This document shows positions 1 through 8,140 of a stretch of DNA of 64,000 bases, one piece after another (the stretch's first letter is position 1; each line of letters opens with the position of its first letter). This stretch comes from Sulfurospirillum deleyianum DSM 6946 (lineage in GTDB: Bacteria > Campylobacterota > Campylobacteria > Campylobacterales > Sulfurospirillaceae). The notes beneath the pieces were generated by a model. The model had not been told where the DNA came from. It was given only the letters and a program-made list of their open reading frames with translations, and did not search any database. The position numbers and the translations under genes were made by a program. Location: contig NC_013512.1 of the NCBI RefSeq assembly GCF_000024885.1, forward strand, positions 1,488,001-1,552,000, in the 5' to 3' direction.

Positions 1-659
1 TGCTCTTCCACCCCATAAAACGCCATCATGGCACAACACTCTTTTTCGGTGGGTGCGTGAAGTTCACCATAGGCTTTTAATGCTTCATAGTCCTCTTTCG
101 TGTCCATATCCATCAAAACAGCTTGGTCATAAACCTTTACATGTAAAGCATCGCCCTTAAAGGCTTCAAGGACTTTTTTAAGCCCACCTTCCCCATCGCT
201 CACTAAAATCTGCTCCTTATACTTCATATCAATGAGTGGCGGATGCCCCTTGCGCCCTAAAAAAGTGGGGTAAATCACCCCTTTTTTCTCACGCTCATAC
301 GCCTCGTACAAACACTCAAGGCTTTGCGCTTTGATGAGTGGAATATCCACAGGATTCATGTAAAACGCTTCGATGTGCTCATTCATCGCACGCAAGCCCT
401 TTTGAATGGAGCTAAACATGCCCTTATCGTAATCTTCGTTGTAAACGATATGAACCTTGTAATCTTTTAAAACGTCGATAAGCTCATCTTTTCGATGCCC
501 TACCACCACATAGATATGCCCGATACCATGCGCTTGATAGGTCTGAATCAACCGCTCTAACGCACTCGTTTTTCCCAAAGGCAAAAGCGGTTTAAAATCG
601 CCCATGCGGGAGGAATACCCAGCAGCGATGATGAGAACAGCGATGTTTTGTTTTGCCAT
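1..659 (-). CDS. MobA-like NTP transferase, DVU_1551 type (C-terminus lies beyond the window)
   Basis: 219 codons are visible and the frame is still open at base 1. The N-terminus MAKQNIAVLIIAAGYSSRMG followed by KPLLPLGK is the nucleotide-binding loop of the MobA/MocA nucleotidyltransferases, which attach a nucleotide to molybdopterin; VVGHRKDEL and NPVDIPLI fit the same fold. The last visible stretch (CCAMMAFYGVEE) lies after the normal end of the fold and could begin an HD-type domain (inference). It starts 4 bases after the XdhC gene, so it is the last visible gene of the aldehyde oxidoreductase operon and probably makes the cytosine dinucleotide form of the cofactor. It carries one iterated palindrome, read as LHVK. 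Confidence 0.8.
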   Translation of the reverse strand, partial: MAKQNIAVLIIAAGYSSRMGDFKPLLPLGKTSALERLIQTYQAHGIGHIYVVVGHRKDELIDVLKDYKVHIVYNEDYDKGMFSSIQKGLRAMNEHIEAFYMNPVDIPLIKAQSLECLYEAYEREKKGVIYPTFLGRKGHPPLIDMKYKEQILVSDGEGGLKKVLEAFKGDALHVKVYDQAVLMDMDTKEDYEALKAYGELHAPTEKECCAMMAFYGVEE

Positions 660-663
660 GTGC

Positions 664-1701
664 TTAACTTCTTTTGGCTTTAATCAGCTCAGCTACGATG
701 CTAATCGCTATTTCTTCAGGCGTTTGAGCATTAATGGAAACACCGATGGGGCAATGCACCTCTTCTAAGTCCTTTTGTGCAAAGCCTTCTGCTAAAAGTT
801 CCCCGTAAATGTGCGCTTTTTTCGTTTTGCTCCCGATCATACCGATGTATTTGGCGTGGGTGTGAAGGGCTTGTTGTAAAACGATTTGATCAAACGCATG
901 GCTTCGGCTGACAATGACAATGTAACTGTTTTTTGGGATGTTTACCTCTTGACGTAAAACACCGTACGAGGAGATGACATGCACTTCTTCAGCACTGGGA
1001 AAACGCTCCTTACTCGCAAACTCTTCTCTATCATCAATGACAACCGTGTAAAAACCAACGCTTTTACTGAGCATCGCAATTTGTTGAGACACATGCCCAG
1101 CCCCTACGATGTAAAGCTTTTGCGTGGCGTAGCATGGCTCTATCATATAGTCATTTTTACCGCACAGCAGGTGAAATTTGGTACGATTAAAATTTTCTCT
1201 AAGCTTTTGAGCTAGGGCTTCCACTTCTTTATCTTCTACACCATACAACGCTGTCTCGGTACAAATCCACTTATTTTTTCCCAAAGTACGTGTGCTTTTA
1301 AGTGAAATTTTGGTAATCATCACAAAATCCACCCCTTCACTTGTTAGCTCTTTAGCTTTATGGTGGATGTCGAGTTGATGGATATCCAAAGCGTCTAAGT
1401 ACTCCAACAAAATTCTCACTTCACCGCCACACACCATCCCCTCCGCCGCCGCATCGGTGTTAGAGAGTTCAAAATCTTGAAAACGACACTCTTTGGTATG
1501 TAAAACCTCAGGCGCCAATCGCATAATCATCGCTTCAAGCAAACCACCTCCTATCGTCCCATCTATCGTCCCATCTTTGCGAATAAGCATTTTTGTACCC
1601 GCTTCTCTAGGAGCCGAACCGCTTTTTTCTACGATGGTAGCGGTTACAAGTTCATCTTGGTTGTTTAGACCATCAACAATAGTATCAATCAGCGTTCTCA
1701 T
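664..1701 (-). CDS. XdhC/CoxI-family maturation factor for the molybdenum aldehyde oxidoreductase
   Basis: 345 residues with both XdhC halves. The N-terminal XdhC_CoxI part has SGSAPREAGTKMLI (about 27-40), GTIGGGLLEA and VCGGEV. The C-terminal Rossmann part starts at LYIVGAGHVSQQIA (about 195) and ends with GMIGSKTKK. XdhC proteins bind molybdenum cofactor, protect it, promote sulfuration of the metal and insert it into xanthine dehydrogenase-family enzymes. Its ATG overlaps the CoA ligase stop by 4 bases, so it is translationally coupled. The family is clear; the client is inferred from the operon. Confidence 0.9.
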   Translation of the reverse strand: MRTLIDTIVDGLNNQDELVTATIVEKSGSAPREAGTKMLIRKDGTIDGTIGGGLLEAMIMRLAPEVLHTKECRFQDFELSNTDAAAEGMVCGGEVRILLEYLDALDIHQLDIHHKAKELTSEGVDFVMITKISLKSTRTLGKNKWICTETALYGVEDKEVEALAQKLRENFNRTKFHLLCGKNDYMIEPCYATQKLYIVGAGHVSQQIAMLSKSVGFYTVVIDDREEFASKERFPSAEEVHVISSYGVLRQEVNIPKNSYIVIVSRSHAFDQIVLQQALHTHAKYIGMIGSKTKKAHIYGELLAEGFAQKDLEEVHCPIGVSINAQTPEEIAISIVAELIKAKRS

Positions 1702-2996
1702 TCCTTCTCTCCACAGTGGTGTATTTTTCGTTTGATCATGCTATGAATGATGAGGGGTGAGCCATCATCTTCTTGGCACTTAATGCTAAAGCTAAAAGCG
1801 TTGTGAAACTGTGCATGTATCGCTTGGTATAGTCTCTCTTTAAGCGCCTTTTCTTGGGCGATATTGGCAACAATGAGCGTTACATGTAACGTAGCGTTTC
1901 CATCACATAAGGCGTGATAGTTAAGGACACGTTCTTCCCTTAAGATGATTTCATCAAGCGCTCTTAAGCTCACTTCATGTCCGTTAATGATGACGTTGTC
2001 TTCCATGCGCCCACGCACCTTTTCCATCGTGCGCAAAAACGTACCACACCCACAAGGCTTCGTTACAAAGCGTGCTATATCGCCCGTTTTGTAGCGAATG
2101 AGAGGCATCGCTTGGCGATTCAGCGTGGTAAAAACCACCTCGCCATACTCACCATCTCTTACACGTTTGCCCATTACGGGGTCGATAATTTCAAAGTAGA
2201 GATGGTTTTCTCTTAGGTGATAGCCGTTAAGACATCCACACTCCACACCTCCGCCATAACCCATCTCGGTCATACCGTAGTGGTTAAAAGCCTTACATGT
2301 ACCGTTGCGACTGAGGGTTTTGACAAGGCTATCTGGGACATAGTCCGTACTTAACAGCACTTTTTGGATGTGTGTGTTAAAAAGTTCGGGTTTCATTAGG
2401 CTGAGGTAGCGCACTTGCATAGGAATGCCGACAATGCACGTGATGTGATGTTCCTCAATGCACGCCGCCGTTTTTTCAACATCTTGCAACACACCATGCA
2501 CCACGCATTCGATGTTAGATCGCCAAAGGGCTTTTTTGAGCAAATCACCGATGCTACCAAACGCAGACCCTGGAAGTAACACCATCACCTTGTCGCCTTT
2601 TTCCACCAAACAATTCATGCCGTATTGAAAAAAGTCGATGGTCTCTTCTAGGTCTTCATGCGTAAAAAAGAGACGTTTTTCATCGCCTGTGGTGCCTGAA
2701 GTGTTAAGGGTTACGATGCGTTCTATCTCATGGGCAGAAACACACAAAAAGTCATGGGCGTTGTGTTTAATATCGGAAGGTGTTGTAAAAGGAATCTGCT
2801 CAAAATCGCTCAGTGAGGTGATAGAGTTTAGGTCAGTCTCTTTTAATGTCTCGTTGTAAAATCGGCTTTTCTCTTTGGCATAGTGAAGCGTTTTGCGTAT
2901 CTTCTCAAGCTGATACGCCTCTAATGCCTCTTGGCTTTTAGGCGCAAGGTGCGTGCGTTCAAGTATCCAGTTTTCCAGCGGTGTGACGTGCATCAT
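1698..2996 (-). CDS. AMP-dependent CoA ligase, PaaK-like, DVU_1553 type
   Basis: 432 residues, the length of the phenylacetate-CoA ligase (PaaK) group. TLNTSGTTGDEKRLF (about 97-111) is the AMP-binding phosphate loop, HYGMTEMGYGG is the A5 motif, and YKTGDIARF followed by the C-terminal lid gives a complete enzyme. The reaction is expected to be carboxylate + ATP + CoA to acyl-CoA through an acyl-adenylate; the substrate cannot be read from sequence. Three cysteines near 250 and 310 may hold a metal. It overlaps both neighbours by 4 bases. In an operon with an aldehyde oxidoreductase it could activate the acid product, or charge a precursor of a modified cofactor (both inference). Confidence 0.85.
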   Translation of the reverse strand: MMHVTPLENWILERTHLAPKSQEALEAYQLEKIRKTLHYAKEKSRFYNETLKETDLNSITSLSDFEQIPFTTPSDIKHNAHDFLCVSAHEIERIVTLNTSGTTGDEKRLFFTHEDLEETIDFFQYGMNCLVEKGDKVMVLLPGSAFGSIGDLLKKALWRSNIECVVHGVLQDVEKTAACIEEHHITCIVGIPMQVRYLSLMKPELFNTHIQKVLLSTDYVPDSLVKTLSRNGTCKAFNHYGMTEMGYGGGVECGCLNGYHLRENHLYFEIIDPVMGKRVRDGEYGEVVFTTLNRQAMPLIRYKTGDIARFVTKPCGCGTFLRTMEKVRGRMEDNVIINGHEVSLRALDEIILREERVLNYHALCDGNATLHVTLIVANIAQEKALKERLYQAIHAQFHNAFSFSIKCQEDDGSPLIIHSMIKRKIHHCGEKE

Positions 2997-4333
2997 GCCC
3001 TCTTTGCATCTCGGTAAAGTGACATCCCATCTTTATTGGTGATGTTGTACATACAAAAAGGAATCAACTTTCCCTCCACGGTGGAGACATGAATGCAACA
3101 ATCCCGAATACGCTCCAAATTGACATTCCACGCATCTTGAAACGCCATACCAGAGAGGCTAAAGGTGTTGTTGGCAATGGCGTTTAAGATTTTGTCCCAA
3201 TCGGAGAGTTTTTCCTCTTTCACCTGTGCTTGGTACGACCAATTACGTGCCACAAAAGCTTTGGCTTTGTTCGCTCCCTCTTCGGCTTTTTCCGTGGTGG
3301 TTGAACAACAGGAACGTTTGGTGATGGGCTTTAGCACACCCTCTTCAATGAGGTAATTGCCATTGAACGAACACAGCGCATTTTCACACCCTGGGGGTTG
3401 CATACTTTGCATCTCAACCATCCCCTCCATCTGTTCACAAATGTGCTCCATCACTTCAGGCAAGGTGATTCTATCTTCATCTTTAGGAGTCTCTGGAATG
3501 CGTCCAAAGTAACTCACAGGCTGAAAATGCACCCCTCGAACGGTAGGAGCGTGACGCATACCAAAACGGATAATCTCACCAATGCTTTTGACATTGACGC
3601 TTGGAACAATGGTCGGAACCAACACCACGCCAATGCCGTACTTTCGGCAATTTTCAATCGCTTGGCATTTCACATCAAAGAGCGCACGACCTCGCAGAGT
3701 TTTATAAATCCTATCATCAATGCCATCAAATTGTAAAAAAAGAGAACTCAGTCCTGCCTCCTTTAAGGCTTTGACATAGGCTTCCTCTTTACCCATGCGA
3801 ATGCCATTGGTATTGACTTGAATGAAAGGAAAGCCTAACTCTACGCCTATACGAATAATGTCGGCTAAATCATCCCTTACCGTTGGCTCACCGCCTGAGA
3901 GTTGGATATTGCACTTACCCGAAACCTTTAAAATGCTCTCAAACTGAAAACGTAGTTGTGCTAAACTGGGGTCTTTGATGGGGCTTTCCATCGCATCGGC
4001 AAAACAGAAACGACAGCTTAGGTTACAACGAGAAGTCACTTCAATGAGTGCGGTACACGTATGTTGTCGGTGCGCAGAACACAATCCACAATCAAACGGA
4101 CACCCTTTTTCCACAGAGGTGATAGAATTTTTAATGGTGGCTCGCTCTTTCGTGCGAATCCACTCACGCATAGGCATTTGCCCTCGCCATACCACGCTCT
4201 TAAACTCACCATGCTCGGGACACGCTTTGTACAGGTACGACGATGTGCCCTCTTCAAAGATGGTAGCTTCTAGTTTGCGCAAACAAATAGGGCATAGGCT
4301 ATCGGTGTGCATAAAAGGCTGGCGTGTCATCAT
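2993..4333 (-). CDS. Radical SAM enzyme of the aldehyde oxidoreductase cluster
   Basis: 446 residues. The SAM-cleaving [4Fe-4S] motif C-x3-C-x2-C is at C103, C107 and C110 (SRCNLSCRFC), with GGEPT downstream. An N-terminal CPxC region (C14, C17, C38, with CPEHGEF) and extra cysteines at 78, 82, 85 and 93 suggest further metal sites. The C-terminus contains IPFCMYN and LYR, as in the MJ0619/tetraether-synthase-like radical SAM group. Its ATG overlaps the stop of the preceding C-GCAxxG-C-C gene by one base. The product is unknown. Its position among a methyltransferase, a CoA ligase and XdhC suggests cofactor or substrate modification linked to the oxidoreductase. Confidence 0.85.
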   Translation of the reverse strand: MMTRQPFMHTDSLCPICLRKLEATIFEEGTSSYLYKACPEHGEFKSVVWRGQMPMREWIRTKERATIKNSITSVEKGCPFDCGLCSAHRQHTCTALIEVTSRCNLSCRFCFADAMESPIKDPSLAQLRFQFESILKVSGKCNIQLSGGEPTVRDDLADIIRIGVELGFPFIQVNTNGIRMGKEEAYVKALKEAGLSSLFLQFDGIDDRIYKTLRGRALFDVKCQAIENCRKYGIGVVLVPTIVPSVNVKSIGEIIRFGMRHAPTVRGVHFQPVSYFGRIPETPKDEDRITLPEVMEHICEQMEGMVEMQSMQPPGCENALCSFNGNYLIEEGVLKPITKRSCCSTTTEKAEEGANKAKAFVARNWSYQAQVKEEKLSDWDKILNAIANNTFSLSGMAFQDAWNVNLERIRDCCIHVSTVEGKLIPFCMYNITNKDGMSLYRDAKRA

Positions 4334-4779
4334 TACGCTCTGTTTCCGTACTCGTAGCCGTGTTCTTGTAAAAGCTCATAGACTTTGACATACGCTTTTT
4401 TGATGATTTCAGCGCAAATGGGCTTAAAACTTTGATCCCCACTTGCAAAATCTCTCTCTCCAATAAGTGTTACACATTTGGTTGTCCCAAATTCAGCTTT
4501 AAACCATGCGTGAAACGCTTTGATTATCGGTGTAAAATTCTCTTTTGCCACATCACTTTCATGCCCTTTTGCTCCATAAAGTCCTAACACACCAATAGCC
4601 CCTGTGAGCACCCCACAGGTTTTTTGCGTATCGGCAATGCCTCGACAGAGTCCTTGAGCAGAGCGAATCAAGTCAGGATTGTCACTTCCCTCATCTTCAA
4701 GGGCAAGTTTGTACATGATTTGCGCACAGCAAAAGCCATCATTTGAGAGTTTAAATAAACGTAACGATAAATCATCCAT
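4333..4779 (-). CDS. C-GCAxxG-C-C family redox protein, DVU_1555 type
   Basis: 148 residues with the family's spaced cysteines: C17-C18 in GFCCAQ, C45, C55 in TCGVLTGAIG, C102 and C122. These small helical proteins are thought to bind a metal or FeS centre, or act as thiol redox carriers; the biochemistry is poorly known. It overlaps the methyltransferase gene by 8 bases and the radical SAM gene by 1, so all three are likely made together. No signal peptide, so cytoplasmic. Confidence 0.82.
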   Translation of the reverse strand: MDDLSLRLFKLSNDGFCCAQIMYKLALEDEGSDNPDLIRSAQGLCRGIADTQKTCGVLTGAIGVLGLYGAKGHESDVAKENFTPIIKAFHAWFKAEFGTTKCVTLIGERDFASGDQSFKPICAEIIKKAYVKVYELLQEHGYEYGNRA

Positions 4780-5500
4780 GGCGTTCTCCTTTTTTTAAAA
4801 TCATCATAAAATACCCTGGTTTGCACAATTTGAGATTTTGCTCAAACGCACAGCACGCTTGAGGCGTTTCATCATCAAGGGTTTTGCTCCAAAACGCATT
4901 CATCGAACCGTGTGAAAAAATGATTTTCACCATCAGCTCTTTAAGCAATTGGCTACACTCTTCCAAAAGCATCACCTCAAAGTCCATCATTTCAAGCTCG
5001 TGTTGTAAAAGTGGCAAATGATGCAAGCCTCTCATGCACGAATTGAGCGAGAAATTTTCCATTGGTTTGAGCGCCTCAGGGTTTTTGGCATAGACATCAG
5101 TGATGACAAACCAACCGCCTTTTTCTAGCACTCTAAAGACCTCTTGTAAACTTACATGTAAAGCATTCATCAAGGACAAAGTACACTCAGCGATGACACA
5201 TTCAAAGCTTTCTTTCTCAAAAGGCAAAGATTCACCAAATCCCAAAACAAAGGTCGCAGAAGGATTTTTAGCCTTTGCCATCCCTAAAAGCTTGGAAGAA
5301 GGGTCAATCCCCACGACTTTAATGCCGTAATTTTCATACAAATACGAAGCCGTCGCACCCATGCCACAGCCCAAATCCAACACACGACTTTGTTCGTGAA
5401 GCGCACAAAAACTAAGGGCTTTTTGGGTAAGGGTAAATCCTCCAGGGCGTAAGGTTTCACCCGTGGCTTCTTGCATACAGCAACTCTCATAAGCATTCAT
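4772..5500 (-). CDS. Class I SAM-dependent methyltransferase, DVU_1556 type
   Basis: 242 residues, Methyltransf_11 fold. Motif I is VLDLGCGMGATASYL (about 40-54), followed by the acidic VVGIDPSS strand and an EVFRVLEKGGWFVITD motif typical of UbiE-like enzymes. It probably methylates a small molecule; the substrate is unknown. It lies 3 bases after the 67-residue CxxC gene and overlaps the next gene. An alternative is arsenite or thiol methylation, since several cysteines occur in the C-terminal half, but the fixed gene company favours a role tied to the aldehyde oxidoreductase. Confidence 0.82.
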   Translation of the reverse strand: MNAYESCCMQEATGETLRPGGFTLTQKALSFCALHEQSRVLDLGCGMGATASYLYENYGIKVVGIDPSSKLLGMAKAKNPSATFVLGFGESLPFEKESFECVIAECTLSLMNALHVSLQEVFRVLEKGGWFVITDVYAKNPEALKPMENFSLNSCMRGLHHLPLLQHELEMMDFEVMLLEECSQLLKELMVKIIFSHGSMNAFWSKTLDDETPQACCAFEQNLKLCKPGYFMMILKKGERHG

Positions 5501-5503
5501 CGC

Positions 5504-5707
5504 CTATTTATCCTCTAGCCCTTTTTCGACTTCCAGCATCTTGCCCATCGCCAACTCGTCGCTGATGAACACCATCTTACATGTAGGGCATTTTAAAAGT
5601 TCGACTTCAAAATTACCTTCCAAATAGCGCACCTTTACTTTTTCCGCTACTAAGGCTTTTTGGCACTTATCGCACATCCAGAGTGTCTGTTTTACGTGAT
5701 TTTCCAT
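5504..5707 (-). CDS. Small double-CxxC protein, DVU_1557 type
   Basis: 67 residues with two CxxC pairs, C12/C15 (MCDKC) and C40/C43 (KCPTC), the layout of a zinc ribbon or rubredoxin-like knuckle. I recall the cluster family being named a redox protein; sequence alone does not separate zinc from iron. It sits 2 bases after the dicluster flavoprotein and 3 before the methyltransferase. A near-match iterated palindrome (TTACATGTAG) encodes the TCK of the second CxxC pair, so the repeat overlaps a metal-ligand codon. Confidence 0.72.
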   Translation of the reverse strand: MENHVKQTLWMCDKCQKALVAEKVKVRYLEGNFEVELLKCPTCKMVFISDELAMGKMLEVEKGLEDK

Positions 5708-5709
5708 GA

Positions 5710-8097
5710 CTAGTTCTCCACCACTTCCATGCGATGACTGTACGCATCTTTGATAAAAATATCGCCGCCTTTCTCTTCATACTTCACCCAGTAGGTCACA
5801 TTTTGAATCCTAAGATGAGCAAGGTACTCTGAGGTTTGAGGGTTGAAAAAACGCTCTTTGGTTTTTTGCGCATGGTCAATCACGTGTTCAAGCTCACTCA
5901 CCAAAATAAAACGCTTTTCCATGAGTGCCACCACGTCATCACTTAGGTGCAGGGTAAAATCATACGTTGTATCTGTTCGCATTGTCTCCTCTTTCCATAT
6001 CTCTTTTAAAAGGCTCTGTTTAAGATGTTTTCGGTTGTTTTGTCGCTCGGAGAGGGTTGGCATTTTTTGAGGGGTTTGGTCACTTCCATAAATCAAATCC
6101 AAGATATGGTACGTTTTTTGATTGCCCTTGACCAACATATCTTTACACATTGCACAATAGACCAAAACATCGTGTTCGCTCTCTTGTTTTCGGTCACTCA
6201 CAAAATCACAGGCTTGTTCAGGATTGGCGTAGGCTACTAGCCCACCATACCCACAACATTTGGCTTTTTCTTTAGAAAATTCAAGCTCTTCAACTTTGTA
6301 GCCCAAGGTTTTAACAATGCCACGAATGCTCTCATGCACCTTGCTATCGTGTCTGGTCGCACACGCATCGTGAATGCACAGTTCTCGTTTCCCTTTTTTA
6401 ATGTCCACTTCTGGTAAACCGTATTTCTCAAAAACTTCCCATAACGAGATGGTTTTGATCATCGGCAGGTACTTCTCAAACGTCGCCGAACAGCTCGAAC
6501 AGGCGAGAATAAAGGTTGGCTCTTCCATCTCTTCCCACGTTTGGCGAATTTTTTCGATACTTTCAGGCATCAAATCAAGCCTCCCCGCCCAATCCGCAGG
6601 TGCGCCACAACAACCCAAATAAAGTCCCACATCATTGTTGGCATCTTTATCTTTAATGGAACCCACCAAATGTTTGTAAATCTCACCGATATGCTCTGTG
6701 TGTGTGGAACTGAGTTGGCACCCTGGATAGAAAAGGTAGCCTGTTTTGCCAGAACCCTTATAAAGCCCTCTGGCGTATGCCGAAAAAGCAATCACAGGGT
6801 AGTAAAAAAGCTCTTTTGACGCCTCTTTGCTCGGTTGTTTACGCACCAAAGAAAACGCATCACTGTGGCTAAAGCTCATATCTTTCAGGGCAAAATCATG
6901 CGCTGAAACAGGCATTTTCCCACGCTCAACCATACTTTCTCGTGTCATATGGATAATCTCTTTCATGCCAATATCCACAGGACACACTACTTTGCATAAA
7001 CCACACTGGGTACAAGCGTTAATCATCGCATTAGCATGGTGCGTTCCTAAGATAATGCGTTCATTGTGGTTGATACTTCGGATATAGCTATCGGGTGTTA
7101 TGTTGAAGCGTTGCAGATGCACACAAGCGTTGATGCACTCGTTGCATTGGCATTTAAGACACCTACTTGCTTCTTCCATCGCTTCTGCTTGTGTGTAAGA
7201 AGAACTACCTTGAACAACCGTTGGCACAAAAGGGACTTTATCCATCTTTACATGTAAACGTGTTTCAAAAATGCCCTCACGCTCTCTAGACGCCAACATC
7301 GAGGTTTTGTTAATGTATCTGTCTATCGAAACAGACGCTCGTTTGCCGGAACTGGCGGAAAAAATAATGGAGTCACTTTTGGTTTGAAGCTTTCCACCGA
7401 CAAACAAAGCGCTCTCATCGACTTGGAATGTGTGAGGGTTGATAGCATAAGCTTTCTCCCAAATTCCTGTACCTAAATATAAAGCGTCGTATTGGTCTTT
7501 GTAAGTTTGTAGGTTTTGCTCCGATATTTCGGTGTTATAGTAAACCGTAATCCCTTTTTTCTCAATCATAGAGAGCTCTTCTTCGATAGCGTGGGTTTCT
7601 AAACCTTTGCCCTCATATTCCCAAAGGCTTCCGCCTAAGCGATTTGTTTTTTCATAAATGCTGACGCTATAGCCTTTTTTATCGAGTTCCAAAGCGGCAA
7701 CGCACCCACTCAATCCTCCACCAATAATGGCAACCTTCCCTTTGGTTTTAGGTAGGGGAAAAGGTTTCTTAAGCGGTGTATAACCTAAATCAATCACGGT
7801 TTTTTCTAATTCACTGATGTGAATACTTCCACCTGCTTTTTCTCGAACACAGCTATTTTCACAGGGGTGGTCGCAAATTTTTCCAATGAGCCTGCTAAAG
7901 GGCATCTTTGTTTCCATGATTTTATACGCTTTAGCAAAATCACCTTTTTCGACTTCTCCCACAAAAGCAATGATGTCCATATGCACAGGGCACGATGCCA
8001 CGCAAACAGGTGGTTCCAAATGGATACATTGATTGCCAATTTCCAGTAATTTATCTAAATCCATTTGCTCATCCTCTTTCATTGCATCTAAAATCAA
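5710..8097 (-). CDS. FAD/NAD(P) oxidoreductase with FeS clusters and CCG domains (DVU_1558-type dicluster protein)
   Basis: 795 residues. In order: a GltD-like N-terminal cysteine domain (PVCVASCPVH, then CDHPCENSC); a dinucleotide-binding flavin domain starting VAIIGGGLSGCVAALEL (about 145); a cysteine-rich segment CLKCQCNECINAC; a ferredoxin motif CTQCGLCKVVCP; then heterodisulfide-reductase-like CCG domains (YPGCQ, YLGCCGAP, ACSSCSATF, CIHDAC, KCCGYGG). The last 90 residues are unlike these domains. It is cytoplasmic and probably passes electrons between the aldehyde oxidoreductase, 43 bases upstream, and NAD(P)H, ferredoxin or a thiol. HdrD/GlpC-like proteins share the CCG part, but the flavin fusion sets it apart. 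Confidence 0.85.
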   Translation of the reverse strand: MILDAMKEDEQMDLDKLLEIGNQCIHLEPPVCVASCPVHMDIIAFVGEVEKGDFAKAYKIMETKMPFSRLIGKICDHPCENSCVREKAGGSIHISELEKTVIDLGYTPLKKPFPLPKTKGKVAIIGGGLSGCVAALELDKKGYSVSIYEKTNRLGGSLWEYEGKGLETHAIEEELSMIEKKGITVYYNTEISEQNLQTYKDQYDALYLGTGIWEKAYAINPHTFQVDESALFVGGKLQTKSDSIIFSASSGKRASVSIDRYINKTSMLASREREGIFETRLHVKMDKVPFVPTVVQGSSSYTQAEAMEEASRCLKCQCNECINACVHLQRFNITPDSYIRSINHNERIILGTHHANAMINACTQCGLCKVVCPVDIGMKEIIHMTRESMVERGKMPVSAHDFALKDMSFSHSDAFSLVRKQPSKEASKELFYYPVIAFSAYARGLYKGSGKTGYLFYPGCQLSSTHTEHIGEIYKHLVGSIKDKDANNDVGLYLGCCGAPADWAGRLDLMPESIEKIRQTWEEMEEPTFILACSSCSATFEKYLPMIKTISLWEVFEKYGLPEVDIKKGKRELCIHDACATRHDSKVHESIRGIVKTLGYKVEELEFSKEKAKCCGYGGLVAYANPEQACDFVSDRKQESEHDVLVYCAMCKDMLVKGNQKTYHILDLIYGSDQTPQKMPTLSERQNNRKHLKQSLLKEIWKEETMRTDTTYDFTLHLSDDVVALMEKRFILVSELEHVIDHAQKTKERFFNPQTSEYLAHLRIQNVTYWVKYEEKGGDIFIKDAYSHRMEVVEN

Positions 8098-8140
8098 GAG
8101 GAATGGGATAGTTCTATCCCATTCACTCTGTAAAACACTT

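Noticed and set aside
3975-4388. Long plus-strand open frame opposite the radical SAM gene.
   Set aside because: It overlaps a well-supported minus-strand gene with overlapping operon neighbours and shows no protein motif.
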